A stretch of 64,000 nucleotides of DNA from CAYQQQ01 sp964420125. Its GTDB lineage: Bacteria > Actinomycetota > Acidimicrobiia > Acidimicrobiales > Microtrichaceae. Both the position numbers and the translations under genes were made by a program. A model generated the notes under the pieces. That model worked only from the letters and a program-made list of their open reading frames with translations, was not told where the DNA came from and made no database searches. Location of the stretch: NCBI GenBank assembly GCA_964420125.1, contig CAYQQQ010000023.1, positions 1-64,000 of the forward strand. Reading direction: 5' to 3'. Shown one piece after another: positions 36,331 to 44,673 of this stretch; the stretch's first letter is position 1, and every line of letters begins with the position of its first letter.

Positions 36331-37194
36331 TCACCCGGGACGTGCGTCGGCTCCCGAGGACGGCTCCGACGGGACGTCGGAGTCCACGGGTGGCAGGCCC
36401 AGGTCCAGCAGCGCGGAGGCCAGGGCGACCCCGCTGCTGCGGCCGTGGTCGAGGGCGACGGCCCCGACCCACGCCCGCAGCCGGTTCTCGGATCGGTGGT
36501 GGGTGGCGGTGAGGCGATGGCGGTTGGCCACGGTGGCCAGCGCGGCGTTGCCTCCGCGTCGGTGCACCATCGCGGAGAGGACCGCCTCGTCGCGCTCGGG
36601 CATGGTGCGGTAGGCCCACCACGCGAGCGTCGTGTCGATCGTGTGGAGGCCGACCACCTTGGCCACGGCCGACGCCTCGGGTCGGTCGGCGAGCCGGTCG
36701 AGCTCCTCTGGCAGGTCGTCGGTGGTTGCGGGCGGCGCGGGCGGCCGTACGGGCGGCGCGTCGGGGATCAGCCCCGTGCGCAGCGCGAAGCGGTCCACCG
36801 TCGCCCAGCCGCCGTCGAGGAACAGGGCACCGACGACCGCCTCCACCACGTCGGCTCGCCGCTTGTGGCCCGCTTGGAAGCCGATGAGCGACGCGAGCTG
36901 GGACCGCATCGACACCCGCTCGAGGTGCTCGCCGTCGGTGACCTCGGCCACGGTGCGCGCCAGCTGGGCGCCCGCCATCGGGTTGCCGCCCCGCTCTGCG
37001 TGAGCGAGCCCGGTCGCCACCGAGAGCTCCAGGACCCGGTCGCCGAGGAACTCGAGGCGCTGGAACACCCGCCCCCGACCGGCAGCGACGGCGCGGGGCA
37101 GGTCGGGGTCGGAGAAGTCGTGGTCGACCAGCGCCGACACCCGCCGCCACTGCACCCCGGCCAGGACCTCACCGCGACCCACGACGTGCACCAT
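36331..37194 (-). CDS. RNase III-domain protein without a dsRNA-binding domain
   Basis: About 287 residues. The RNase III signature RLEFLGDRVLELSVA (residues about 43-57) and the second acidic motif ADVVEAVVGALFLDGG are intact, so the metal-binding Glu/Asp set is present. The C-terminal half lacks a recognisable dsRBD and instead has a helical, His- and Arg-rich region that might be a degenerate second RNase III domain. The start is uncertain: ATG 37194, or GTG 37182, which would follow TATGGT with a 7-base spacer. It may be an rRNA-maturation or Mini-III-like enzyme rather than standard Rnc. Confidence 0.68.
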   Translation of the reverse strand: MVHVVGRGEVLAGVQWRRVSALVDHDFSDPDLPRAVAAGRGRVFQRLEFLGDRVLELSVATGLAHAERGGNPMAGAQLARTVAEVTDGEHLERVSMRSQLASLIGFQAGHKRRADVVEAVVGALFLDGGWATVDRFALRTGLIPDAPPVRPPAPPATTDDLPEELDRLADRPEASAVAKVVGLHTIDTTLAWWAYRTMPERDEAVLSAMVHRRGGNAALATVANRHRLTATHHRSENRLRAWVGAVALDHGRSSGVALASALLDLGLPPVDSDVPSEPSSGADARPG

Positions 37195-37271
37195 AGGGGC
37201 CGGCGGGCTGCCACCGACGACGGTGACGGGGCCCGGCTCCGGTCGCGCCGACCCGTCTCGGGCACGACCCC

Positions 37272-37277
37272 TATCAT
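37272..37277 (+). promoter_or_regulatory. -10 box of the nitroreductase operon
   Basis: TATCAT lies 43 bases before GTG 37321, so the leader is about 37 nt and carries a GAGGGGGG Shine-Dalgarno sequence just before the start. This operon is an exception to the leaderless pattern. Confidence 0.45.
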
Positions 37278-37320
37278 CGGCCCGGTCCGGCATCCCCGTG
37301 GGTGACGGCGAGGGGGGCTG

Positions 37321-38010
37321 GTGGATCTCTACGACGGCATCATGACGACCCGGGCGATGCGGCGGCTCACCGCCGAGCCCGTCGACCCGACGGTCGTGGA
37401 GACGGTGCTGCGGGCAGCCCAGCAGGCCCCGTCGGGCGGCAACCTGCAGCCGTGGCAGTTCGTGGTGCTGACGGGAGCGGAGGACCGCCGATGGATGGGT
37501 GAGCTCTACCTGGCCTGCTACGAGCGCTACGAGGCGGCGTTGCTGGCCATGGTGCCCCCGCAGGCGGATCCGGCGGAGCAGGGCTCCTGGGATCGCACGG
37601 TGGCCGCATCGCGGCACCTCGCCGAGCACCTCGCGGAGGTTCCGGTGCTGGTGCTGGTGTGCATGCCGCAGATCGAGATGACCATCGCCGACGGCGATGG
37701 GCCGATGGACGTGGGCACGCCGTATGCGTCGGTGTACCCGGCGGTGCAGAACCTGATGCTGGCCGCCCGAGGGTTCGGCCTGGGCAGCGCGCTCACCACC
37801 GTCTACCGCATCCGCCACGAGGAGGTGCGCGACCGCTTCGGCATCCCCGAGGGATGGTCGGTGGTGGCCCTGGTGCCGCTCGGACACCCGCAGGGTCGCT
37901 TCGGGGTGGCCCGTCGACGCCCGGTGGACGAGGTGACCCACTGGGGCCGCTGGGGGGACCGCCGAACCTTCGCATCCCCGCCGTTCGACGTCCCCGAGGA
38001 GCTCCGATGA
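37321..38010 (+). CDS. Nitroreductase-family flavoprotein
   Basis: A 229-residue FMN-dependent oxidoreductase. The N-terminus shows the family pattern TTRAMRRLTAEPVD and APSGGNLQPWQFVVL, which contact FMN. YPAVQNLMLAARGFGLGSALTT is the central helix, and VVALVPLGHPQGRFG is the C-terminal FMN-binding segment. GTG 37321 has GAGGGGGG at about 4-bp spacing. It is the first gene of a four-gene run with 4-base overlaps (38007, 39179, 40396). The natural substrate is unknown, and a role as flavin supplier or reductase for the next gene is possible. Confidence 0.88.
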   Translation: MDLYDGIMTTRAMRRLTAEPVDPTVVETVLRAAQQAPSGGNLQPWQFVVLTGAEDRRWMGELYLACYERYEAALLAMVPPQADPAEQGSWDRTVAASRHLAEHLAEVPVLVLVCMPQIEMTIADGDGPMDVGTPYASVYPAVQNLMLAARGFGLGSALTTVYRIRHEEVRDRFGIPEGWSVVALVPLGHPQGRFGVARRRPVDEVTHWGRWGDRRTFASPPFDVPEELR

Positions 38011-39182
38011 ACGCGCCTGCCCCGGAGTCGTTGCCGGCCGTCGTGGCCCCGCTGCTGGAGGGCCTGGCCGCCGGCGCCGAGGCCTCGGATGCCGCCCGCC
38101 GGCTCCCCGCGGACCAGGCATCGGCCCTGGCGGCCGCCGGGGTGTTCCGCTCCACGGTGCCCCGAGCACTGGGCGGGCTGGAGACGCCGCTGCCGGAGCT
38201 GCTCGAGGTGATCGAGGCCGTGGGCCGTCGCCACGGCTCGGCGGGCTGGTGCGTGATGATCGGCGCCACCACCGCGTTGCTGTCCGCCTACCTCGAGCCC
38301 GACGCCGCCGAGGAGATCTACGGGCGCGATCCCGGCGTGATCACCGGTGGGGCCTATGCGCCTACCGGGCGGGCGGTGGCGCTCCCCGACGGCACCCTGG
38401 AGGTGAGCGGCCGATGGGAGTGGGGCAGCGGCTCGGCCAACTGCTCGTGGCTCCTCGGAGGTGCGATGGTCGTCGACGGCGCGGGCGCCAACGTCCTCGA
38501 CGACGCCGGTCTGCCGGAGATGCGGCTGTGCTTCGCTCCCGCCGCAGAGGTCGACATCGTGGCCAACTGGGACGTGCTGGGCATGCAGGGGACCGGCAGC
38601 GACGATCTGGTGATGGATCGGGTGAGGGTTCCCCGCCGCCGCACCGTGTCGTTGGTGAACGACCGCCCGTGGGCCGACGGCCCGTTGTACCGGTTCCCGC
38701 CCTTCGGCCTGCTGGCGCTCGGGATCGGTGCGGTGGCACTCGGCGTGGCCCGCAGCGCCATGGACGCCTTCGTGGAGCTGGCCGGTGGCAAGGTCCCCAT
38801 GATGTCGGCCCGGGTGCTGGGTTCGCGGGCCACGGTGCGAGCCGAGGCCGGTCGGGTCGAAGCGGAGCTGCGGGCTGCCGCCGCCCTGTACCGCCTCGAG
38901 GTGCTCGACGCCTGGGCCGCAGCGGAGTCGGGTGGGGAGTTCGACGTCGCCCAGCGCGCCGCGCTGCGCCTGGCCGCCACCCACGCGGCCACCGTCGCTG
39001 CTGAGGTCTGCACCCGGCTGCACCGGTTGGCCGGCGGCACCGCGGTGCGCCACGGGCAGGTGCTGGAGCGGGCGCTGCGCGACTCGCACACCGCCACCCA
39101 GCACATCCTGGTCGGCTGGTCGCTCTACGAGACGGTCGGCGGCGTGCTGCTGGGGGCCGAGCCCGGGATGCTCGAGCTGTGA
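38007..39182 (+). CDS. Acyl-CoA dehydrogenase-like flavoprotein (possible flavin-dependent monooxygenase)
   Basis: A 391-residue protein of the acyl-CoA dehydrogenase superfamily. The pattern ALAAAGVFRSTVPRALGG, then HGSAGWCVMIGATTALLSAY, and the segment WDVLGMQGTGSDDLVMDRV are closest to the HpaB/HsaA-type monooxygenase and hydroxylase branch, with the C-terminal helical domain ending RDSHTATQHILVG. The usual acyl-CoA dehydrogenase catalytic Glu is not evident. ATG 38007 overlaps the nitroreductase stop (ATGA). A two-component oxygenase with the upstream flavoprotein is a reasonable but unproven idea. Confidence 0.75.
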   Translation: MNAPAPESLPAVVAPLLEGLAAGAEASDAARRLPADQASALAAAGVFRSTVPRALGGLETPLPELLEVIEAVGRRHGSAGWCVMIGATTALLSAYLEPDAAEEIYGRDPGVITGGAYAPTGRAVALPDGTLEVSGRWEWGSGSANCSWLLGGAMVVDGAGANVLDDAGLPEMRLCFAPAAEVDIVANWDVLGMQGTGSDDLVMDRVRVPRRRTVSLVNDRPWADGPLYRFPPFGLLALGIGAVALGVARSAMDAFVELAGGKVPMMSARVLGSRATVRAEAGRVEAELRAAAALYRLEVLDAWAAAESGGEFDVAQRAALRLAATHAATVAAEVCTRLHRLAGGTAVRHGQVLERALRDSHTATQHILVGWSLYETVGGVLLGAEPGMLEL

Positions 39183-40399
39183 GTCCGAACGTTGCTGCGC
39201 CGGCGGAACCGGACGGTGCGTCGGAGCTCCGCCGGGCGGTTCGCCGGTTCCTGGCCGAGCACCCCGAGCCGAGCGATGCGGAGATGGCCGCCGCCGGCTG
39301 GGTCGCGCCGCAGTGGCCTGCACCGTGGGGCCACGGTGCCTCCCCGGAGGCGTCGGTGGCGGTGGAGGAGGAGCTGCTCGACGCCGGAGTCCGCCTTCCC
39401 GACAACCCCATCGGGATCGGCTGGGCCGGCCCCACGATCCTCGCGGCAGGTACCGCTGCCCAGCGGCAGCGGTACCTGACCAGGATCCTCTCGGGCGAGG
39501 ACCGCTGGTGCCAGCTCTTCAGCGAGCCCGACGCCGGGTCGGATCTCGCCTCGCTGCGCACCACGGCGGTGCGCGACGGCGAGGAGTGGGTGGTGGAGGG
39601 CCAGAAGATCTGGACCACCGCCGCCGAGACCGCGGACTTCGGCATCCTGCTGGCCCGCACCGACCCCGATGCACCGGCGCACCGTGGGCTCTCCTACTTC
39701 CTGTGCCCCATGGACCTCCCTGGGATCGAGGCCCGGCCCATCCGGGAGATGTCGGGCGGGGCCCACTTCTGCGAGGTGTTCCTGAGCGGAGTGCGCCTCC
39801 CCGCCGACGCCCTGCTCGGCGCCGAAGGGGACGGCTGGCGCCTGGCCACCCTCACCCTGGGCAACGAGCGGGTCAGCCTGAGCCACGGTGGGCTCCTGTG
39901 GGGCATGGGACCCACCGGAGCCGAGGTGCTCGACGCGCTGGCCCGGTTGGCCCACACCGGAGGTCTGGACGATCCGCTCGTGCGCCAGCGGTTCGCCCGG
40001 CTGCACGCGGAGTCGTTCCTGCTGGAGCGGCTGGGTGAGCAGGTGCGAGCGGCGGCGGCCCGTGACGGCCGTCCCGGCCCCGGCGCCTCGCTGGAGAAGC
40101 TGCTCTCCGACCAGCACGGCCAGCGCCTGTTCGAGCTGTTGAGCGACGTCGCCGGTCCCGCCGGCGCCGTCGGGTCCCCCGGTGGAGGCACCGCCGAGGA
40201 GCGGGGGAGCGCCTGGCCGGCGCCGGTGGCCTCCGTGGCGCCCGAGCCCCTCGGCGCCGGCCTGGGGGCCCACCACCAGGGTCCCTGGCCCTGGGGCGCG
40301 CTCTTCTCCCGGGCGCTCACCATCGGTGGGGGCACCACCGAGGTGCAGCGCAACATCCTCGCCGAGCGCGTGCTCGGCCTGCCGCGGGAGCCGAGATGA
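39179..40399 (+). CDS. Acyl-CoA dehydrogenase
   Basis: A 406-residue FAD enzyme that desaturates acyl-CoA. The FAD/substrate segment WCQLFSEPDAGSDLASLRT and the following VVEGQKIWTTAAETADFGILLART are classical. The C-terminus has TIGGGTTEVQRNILAERVLGLP, the usual FAD-contacting end of this family. The GTG start overlaps the previous stop by 4 bases (GTGA), and the crotonase gene overlaps its end. It probably acts on a CoA thioester in a catabolic branch. Confidence 0.9.
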   Translation: MSPNVAAPAEPDGASELRRAVRRFLAEHPEPSDAEMAAAGWVAPQWPAPWGHGASPEASVAVEEELLDAGVRLPDNPIGIGWAGPTILAAGTAAQRQRYLTRILSGEDRWCQLFSEPDAGSDLASLRTTAVRDGEEWVVEGQKIWTTAAETADFGILLARTDPDAPAHRGLSYFLCPMDLPGIEARPIREMSGGAHFCEVFLSGVRLPADALLGAEGDGWRLATLTLGNERVSLSHGGLLWGMGPTGAEVLDALARLAHTGGLDDPLVRQRFARLHAESFLLERLGEQVRAAAARDGRPGPGASLEKLLSDQHGQRLFELLSDVAGPAGAVGSPGGGTAEERGSAWPAPVASVAPEPLGAGLGAHHQGPWPWGALFSRALTIGGGTTEVQRNILAERVLGLPREPR

Positions 40400-41232
40400 G
40401 CCGAGCGGAGCCTGCGCCCGAGGACCTCGGCCTGGAGCTGGTGGAGCTGGAGCGCCTCGGCGCCGGGACGCCCGAGGAGCCCCAGGTGCTGGTGGTCACC
40501 CTCGACCGACCCGGCGACCCCCTGAACGCCGTCGACGCTGCGCTGCACCACGAGCTGGCACGCCTGATGGGAAGCCTGCGCCACGAGCGGCGGGCCCGGG
40601 CCGTGGCGCTCACCGGCGCCGGTCGCGCCTTCAGCGCCGGGGGCGACCTCGACTGGTTCCCGGAGCTGCGCACGGTGGAGGCGCTGGAGGCGCTCCACCG
40701 GGACGCCCGCCAGATGATCTGGGACCTGCTGGACGTCGCCGTGCCGATCGTGTGCGGCCTCAACGGCCACGCCATGGGTCTGGGGGCGTCGATCGCCCTG
40801 CTCTGCGACCTGGTGGTGATGGCCGACGGGGCGTTGGTGGGCGACCCGCACGTGAGCGTCGGCCTGGTGGCAGGGGACGGGGGCACGGTGATCTGGCCGG
40901 CGGTGCTCGGCCCCGCCCGGGCCAAGGAGCACCTCCTGTTGGGTGCACCGCTGTCGGCGCAGGAGGCGGAGCGGCTCGGGCTGGTCAACCGGGTGGTGCC
41001 CGAGGAGGAGGTGCGCCCGGTCGCCGTCGAGCTCGCCCGTCGCCTCGCGGCGCAGCCGCCGCTGGCGGTGCGCTACACCAAGCTGGCGCTCAACCAGCAG
41101 CTGCGCGCGGCGCTGCTCACCTCGTTCGACGCGGCGACGGCGTTGGAGCTGTCGACCTTCCACTCCCGGGACCACATCGAAGCGGTGGACGCCTTCCGTC
41201 AGCGGCGCGAGCCCCGCTACGAGGGTCGTTGA
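40396..41232 (+). CDS. Enoyl-CoA hydratase/isomerase family protein
   Basis: A 278-residue crotonase-fold protein. Oxyanion-hole segments are FSAGGDLDWFPEL near residue 80 and GLNGHAMGLGASIALLCDL near 120. The segment DPHVSVGLVAGDGGTVIWP keeps GDGG but lacks the classic hydratase Glu pair, so an isomerase or hydrolase activity is possible. It overlaps the acyl-CoA dehydrogenase gene by 4 bases and ends the four-gene operon. It is convergent with the FetB-like gene. Confidence 0.87.
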   Translation: MSRAEPAPEDLGLELVELERLGAGTPEEPQVLVVTLDRPGDPLNAVDAALHHELARLMGSLRHERRARAVALTGAGRAFSAGGDLDWFPELRTVEALEALHRDARQMIWDLLDVAVPIVCGLNGHAMGLGASIALLCDLVVMADGALVGDPHVSVGLVAGDGGTVIWPAVLGPARAKEHLLLGAPLSAQEAERLGLVNRVVPEEEVRPVAVELARRLAAQPPLAVRYTKLALNQQLRAALLTSFDAATALELSTFHSRDHIEAVDAFRQRREPRYEGR

Positions 41233-41256
41233 GCGTCCGAACCCGGGTCTGGGAGG

Positions 41257-42027
41257 TCACGATCGCTCGAGCACCAGACGATGGTCGGAGCTGAACGCCC
41301 TGGCCCGCACGCCGAGGGCCACGATGGCGGTGGTGGTGGCGACCGATCCGAGGACCAGGTACATGACGGCAACCTGCACCTTGACCGCCGCCGCGGGTTC
41401 CGCTCCGGCCAGGATCAGGCCCACCATCGCCCCGGGGAGGAACACGACGCCGACCGCCTTGGTGGTCTCGATCTGGGGGATCAGGGCGGTGCGCACGGCG
41501 TCGCGCAGCATCGGCGACCCGGCCTCCTTGGAGGTCATGCCCAGCGCCAGCCGGGCCTCGACCTCGTCGCGCCGGTCCTGGAGGCCCTCGACCACGCGCC
41601 GTCCCACCAGCACCGTGGAAGCCAGCGAGTTGCCGACCAGCATCCCGGCCAGAGGTACCAGGGTGCGCGGCTGCAGCTCGAAGACGCCCAGGCCGAACAG
41701 CACGCCGAGGCTGACCGCCGCTGCCGCCGAGTAGGCCGACAACGACAGGACCAGCACCCCGGGCACCTCCGGTGCCCTCCGTGCGGTCGTCGCGGCGGCG
41801 AACAGCACCATCACCGCCACCCACACCCAGCTCCACCAGAGCGGGGCGTCCTCGGCCAGCACCACCGCCAGCAGCACGCCGATCGCCAGCAGCTGGACGA
41901 GCGCCCGCAGCGCCGCCCAGAGGATCGAGCGCTCCAGCGAGAGGCGCTGGGCGAGGGAGAGGGCCACGGCCACGGCGATCAGCACGCCGCTGGCCACGAG
42001 GCCCCATGCGTTGGGGTCAGCCTCCAT
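41257..42027 (-). CDS. fetB: FetB-like ABC transporter permease (UPF0014)
   Basis: A 256-residue inner-membrane permease with about seven helices. The central segment PLAGMLVGNSLASTVL, the TSKEA motif near residue 165 and LPGAMVGLILAG are signatures of the UPF0014/YbbM family, whose E. coli member FetB exports iron with FetA. It begins inside the end of the ATPase gene (11-base overlap on the minus strand). Metal specificity in this organism is inferred from family only. Confidence 0.83.
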   Translation of the reverse strand: MEADPNAWGLVASGVLIAVAVALSLAQRLSLERSILWAALRALVQLLAIGVLLAVVLAEDAPLWWSWVWVAVMVLFAAATTARRAPEVPGVLVLSLSAYSAAAAVSLGVLFGLGVFELQPRTLVPLAGMLVGNSLASTVLVGRRVVEGLQDRRDEVEARLALGMTSKEAGSPMLRDAVRTALIPQIETTKAVGVVFLPGAMVGLILAGAEPAAAVKVQVAVMYLVLGSVATTTAIVALGVRARAFSSDHRLVLERS

Positions 42028-42676
42028 CGTCGTCTCCTCCCGAGTGTCGTGGGGTGTTCGCAGGGCCGGTCATCGCGATGCGGTGGTCGCCCAGGCGGGC
42101 TGCCTGGGCGAGGTCGTGGGTCACCCACACCACGGGCCGGCCGTCGTCGGCCATCCGCCGCACCTGCCGCTCCAGGGTGGCGGTGGCGGCGTCGTCGAGG
42201 GAGCTCGTCCCCTCGTCCACCAGCAGCACCTCGCACCCTGTCGCCAGCGTGCGCGCGAGGCAGACGCGCTGCTGCTCGCCTCCGGAGAGCTCCGCCGCGT
42301 CGCGATCGGCCAGCGACGCGGCGAGATCCACCGACGCCAGCAGCTCCTCCACCTCGCCGTCGTCGAGCTCCGCTGCGGCCCGGAGGTTGTCGGCAACGGT
42401 TCCGGGGAACGGGGTGGGCCGTTGCAGCACCATCCCCACCCGGCGACGCAGCGACAGGGGGTCGAGGGTGCAGAGGTCCGCGCCGCGGAAGCGGATCGCT
42501 CCGGCGTCGGGCACCAGCAGCCGGTTGCAGAGGCGCAGCAGGGTGGACTTGCCGCATCCCGAGGGGCCGGTGATCGCCGTGATGCCCTCGTCGGGGACGG
42601 CGGCGCAGAACCGCACCAGCACCGGGTGACCGCCCCTGCTGATCGAGACCTCGTCGAACTCGAACAGCGCCACCAC
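42017..42676 (-). CDS. fetA: FetA-like ABC transporter ATPase
   Basis: A 219-residue ABC ATPase. Walker A is GPSGCGKSTLLRL near residue 35, the Q-loop is VLQRPTPFPGTVADNL, the signature is LSGGEQQRVCLARTLA, and Walker B is VLLVDEGTSSLDDAATATLE with the usual His in VWVTHDL. GTG 42676 was chosen because TAGCGT (42684-42689 on plus) ends 7 bases before it; GTG 42673 is an alternative. It is coupled to the FetB-like permease and divergent from gatC. Confidence 0.88.
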   Translation of the reverse strand: MVALFEFDEVSISRGGHPVLVRFCAAVPDEGITAITGPSGCGKSTLLRLCNRLLVPDAGAIRFRGADLCTLDPLSLRRRVGMVLQRPTPFPGTVADNLRAAAELDDGEVEELLASVDLAASLADRDAAELSGGEQQRVCLARTLATGCEVLLVDEGTSSLDDAATATLERQVRRMADDGRPVVWVTHDLAQAARLGDHRIAMTGPANTPRHSGGDDDGG

Positions 42677-42865
42677 CTCCCCGACGCTACCTCCCACATC
42701 CCCCGGGCTCCCCGTCCCCGCCCTTCGAGTGCGCGCTGCGCTCCCCGTCGCTCCCCTCACCTCCGCCGCCCTCCCTCCCGGGCCCGGCCAGGCGCTCGCC
42801 TGCCTGCTGCTCGCCTTCGCATCGCCTTCGGGGTCGGGGGTGCCGGGCGATACGATCGGCGGGCC

Positions 42866-43204
42866 ATGACATCGACCTCCGACCACCCCCCGATCCCGGC
42901 CGACGGTGCGCGCCTCGGCACTGCTGAGGTGGCGAAGGTCGCCAAGCTGGCCCGCCTCCGCCTCACCGAGGACGAGCTGGAGCGCTTCACCCACCAGCTC
43001 GCCGACATCCTCGAGCACGCCGAGGACATCGAGGCCCTCCAGCTGGACGAGGTGGAGCCGATGGCCCGGCCCCTGCCGCTGGTGAACGTGTTCCGCGCCG
43101 ACGAGCCCGGCGAACCCCTCGATCGCCAGGAGGTGCTGGCTGCGGCGCCTGCGGTCGAGGACCACCAGTTCCGGGTCCCGCCGTCGCTCGGGGAGGAGCC
43201 GTGA
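42866..43204 (+). CDS. gatC: Asp-tRNA(Asn)/Glu-tRNA(Gln) amidotransferase subunit C
   Basis: A 112-residue subunit that stabilises GatA in the GatCAB complex, which amidates mischarged Glu-tRNA(Gln) and Asp-tRNA(Asn). The pattern EVAKVAKLARLRLTEDELER and the conserved FRADEPGEPLDR near the C-terminus are typical. TACGAT (42851-42856) ends 9 bases before ATG 42866. The gene overlaps gatA by 4 bases (GTGA). An N-terminal extension of about 20 residues precedes the conserved part. Confidence 0.95.
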   Translation: MTSTSDHPPIPADGARLGTAEVAKVAKLARLRLTEDELERFTHQLADILEHAEDIEALQLDEVEPMARPLPLVNVFRADEPGEPLDRQEVLAAAPAVEDHQFRVPPSLGEEP

Positions 43205-44673
43205 CCTCCGTCCCCACCGCCCTCGAGGTGGCTGCCGCGGTGCGCTCCGGCGAGCGCTCGGCGGTCGAGGTGGTCGACGACCACCTCAGGAGGGTCGAGG
43301 CCGCCGAGGCGGATCTGCATGCCTTCAACCGCGTGACCGCGGAGGAGGCGAGGGCGGCCGCGGTCGCGGTGGACGCCACGGTGGCCGCCGGCGAGGACCC
43401 GGGGCCCCTGGCCGGCGTTCCGGTGGCGCTCAAGGACAACCTCTGCACCCGGGGCATCCCCACCACCTGCTCGTCCCGCATCCTCGAGGGTTGGGTGCCG
43501 CCCTACGACGCCACCGTGGTGCACCGACTGGCGGCCGCCGGCGCGGTGGTGGTGGGTAAGACCAACCTGGACGAGTTCGCCATGGGCTCCTCCACCGAGA
43601 ACTCCGCCTTCGGCCCCACCCGCAACCCGCACGACCCCACACGGGTGCCGGGGGGCTCGTCGGGGGGCAGCGCGGCCGCCGTGGCCGCCGGGTTCGCCGC
43701 CGTGGCCCTCGGCTCCGACACCGGCGGGTCCATCCGCCAGCCCGCCGCCCTCTGCGGGGTCGTCGGCGTGAAGCCCACCTACGGCCTCGTGTCGCGCCTC
43801 GGCCTGGTCGCCTTCGGCTCCTCGCTCGATCAGATCGGCCCGTTCTCCCGCAGCGTCGCCGATGCGGCACTCGTGCTGGAGGTCGTCGGCGGCCACGACC
43901 CCGGCGACTCCACCTCCCTGGCCCAGCCCTTCCCGGTGGTCACGGCGCACCTGTCGGACGGGGTCGACGGGCTGCGGGTCGGGATCATCACGGAGATGAT
44001 GGGCGAGGGCATCGCCCCCGACGTGGCGGCTCGCACCCGTGAGGCGGCTGCTGCGCTGGAGGCCGCCGGCGCCCGCATCGAGGAGGTCTCGGTGCCGGCC
44101 ACGACCTACGGGCTGTCCGCCTACTACCTCGTGGCGCCCGCCGAGGCGTCGTCCAACCTGGCCCGCTACGACGGTGTGCGCTACGGGCTCCGGGTGGAGG
44201 CGCCCACCACCGGCGAGATGATGGAGGCCACTCGCACGGCCGGCTTCGGCGACGAGGTCAAGCGGCGCATCATGCTCGGCACCTACGCCCTGTCCGCCGG
44301 GTACTACGACGCCTTCTACGGCAAGGCCCTCAAGGTGCGCTCGCTCATCCGTGCGGACTTCGACGCGGTCTACGAGCGGGTCGACGTGCTGCTCGCCCCC
44401 ACGTCGCCCACCACCGCGTTCCCGTTGGGCGACAAGACCGCCGACCCGCTCGCCATGTACCTCAACGACGTGTGCACCATCCCCTCCAACCTGGCGGGGC
44501 ACCCCGCCATCTCCGTGCCGTTCGGGGTGGGAGACGACGGCCTCCCGGTGGGGGTGCAGGTGCTGGCCCCGGCGCTCGGAGAGGTGGCGATGTTCGCGAC
44601 TGCCGCCGTGCTGGAGGCCGCAGCGCCGCCCACCCCGTCCGCCGTCGCCGAGGTGAAGGGAGCCGCGTCATGA
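43201..44673 (+). CDS. gatA: Asp-tRNA(Asn)/Glu-tRNA(Gln) amidotransferase subunit A
   Basis: A 490-residue glutaminase subunit of GatCAB and a member of the amidase signature family. The Ser-cisSer-Lys triad is visible: Lys in GVPVALKDNLCTRG near residue 79, cis-Ser in PGGSSGGSAAAVAAG and nucleophile Ser in SDTGGSIRQPAAL. GVVGVKPTYGLVSRLGLVAF follows as usual. GTG 43201 overlaps the gatC stop and its own stop overlaps gatB (ATGA), giving a tight gatC-gatA-gatB operon. Confidence 0.97.
   Translation: MTSVPTALEVAAAVRSGERSAVEVVDDHLRRVEAAEADLHAFNRVTAEEARAAAVAVDATVAAGEDPGPLAGVPVALKDNLCTRGIPTTCSSRILEGWVPPYDATVVHRLAAAGAVVVGKTNLDEFAMGSSTENSAFGPTRNPHDPTRVPGGSSGGSAAAVAAGFAAVALGSDTGGSIRQPAALCGVVGVKPTYGLVSRLGLVAFGSSLDQIGPFSRSVADAALVLEVVGGHDPGDSTSLAQPFPVVTAHLSDGVDGLRVGIITEMMGEGIAPDVAARTREAAAALEAAGARIEEVSVPATTYGLSAYYLVAPAEASSNLARYDGVRYGLRVEAPTTGEMMEATRTAGFGDEVKRRIMLGTYALSAGYYDAFYGKALKVRSLIRADFDAVYERVDVLLAPTSPTTAFPLGDKTADPLAMYLNDVCTIPSNLAGHPAISVPFGVGDDGLPVGVQVLAPALGEVAMFATAAVLEAAAPPTPSAVAEVKGAAS

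Noticed and set aside
38007..39182. Second ordinary acyl-CoA dehydrogenase
   Set aside because: The motifs fit the HsaA/HpaB-like branch better and the usual catalytic Glu is not evident, so the call was made broader.
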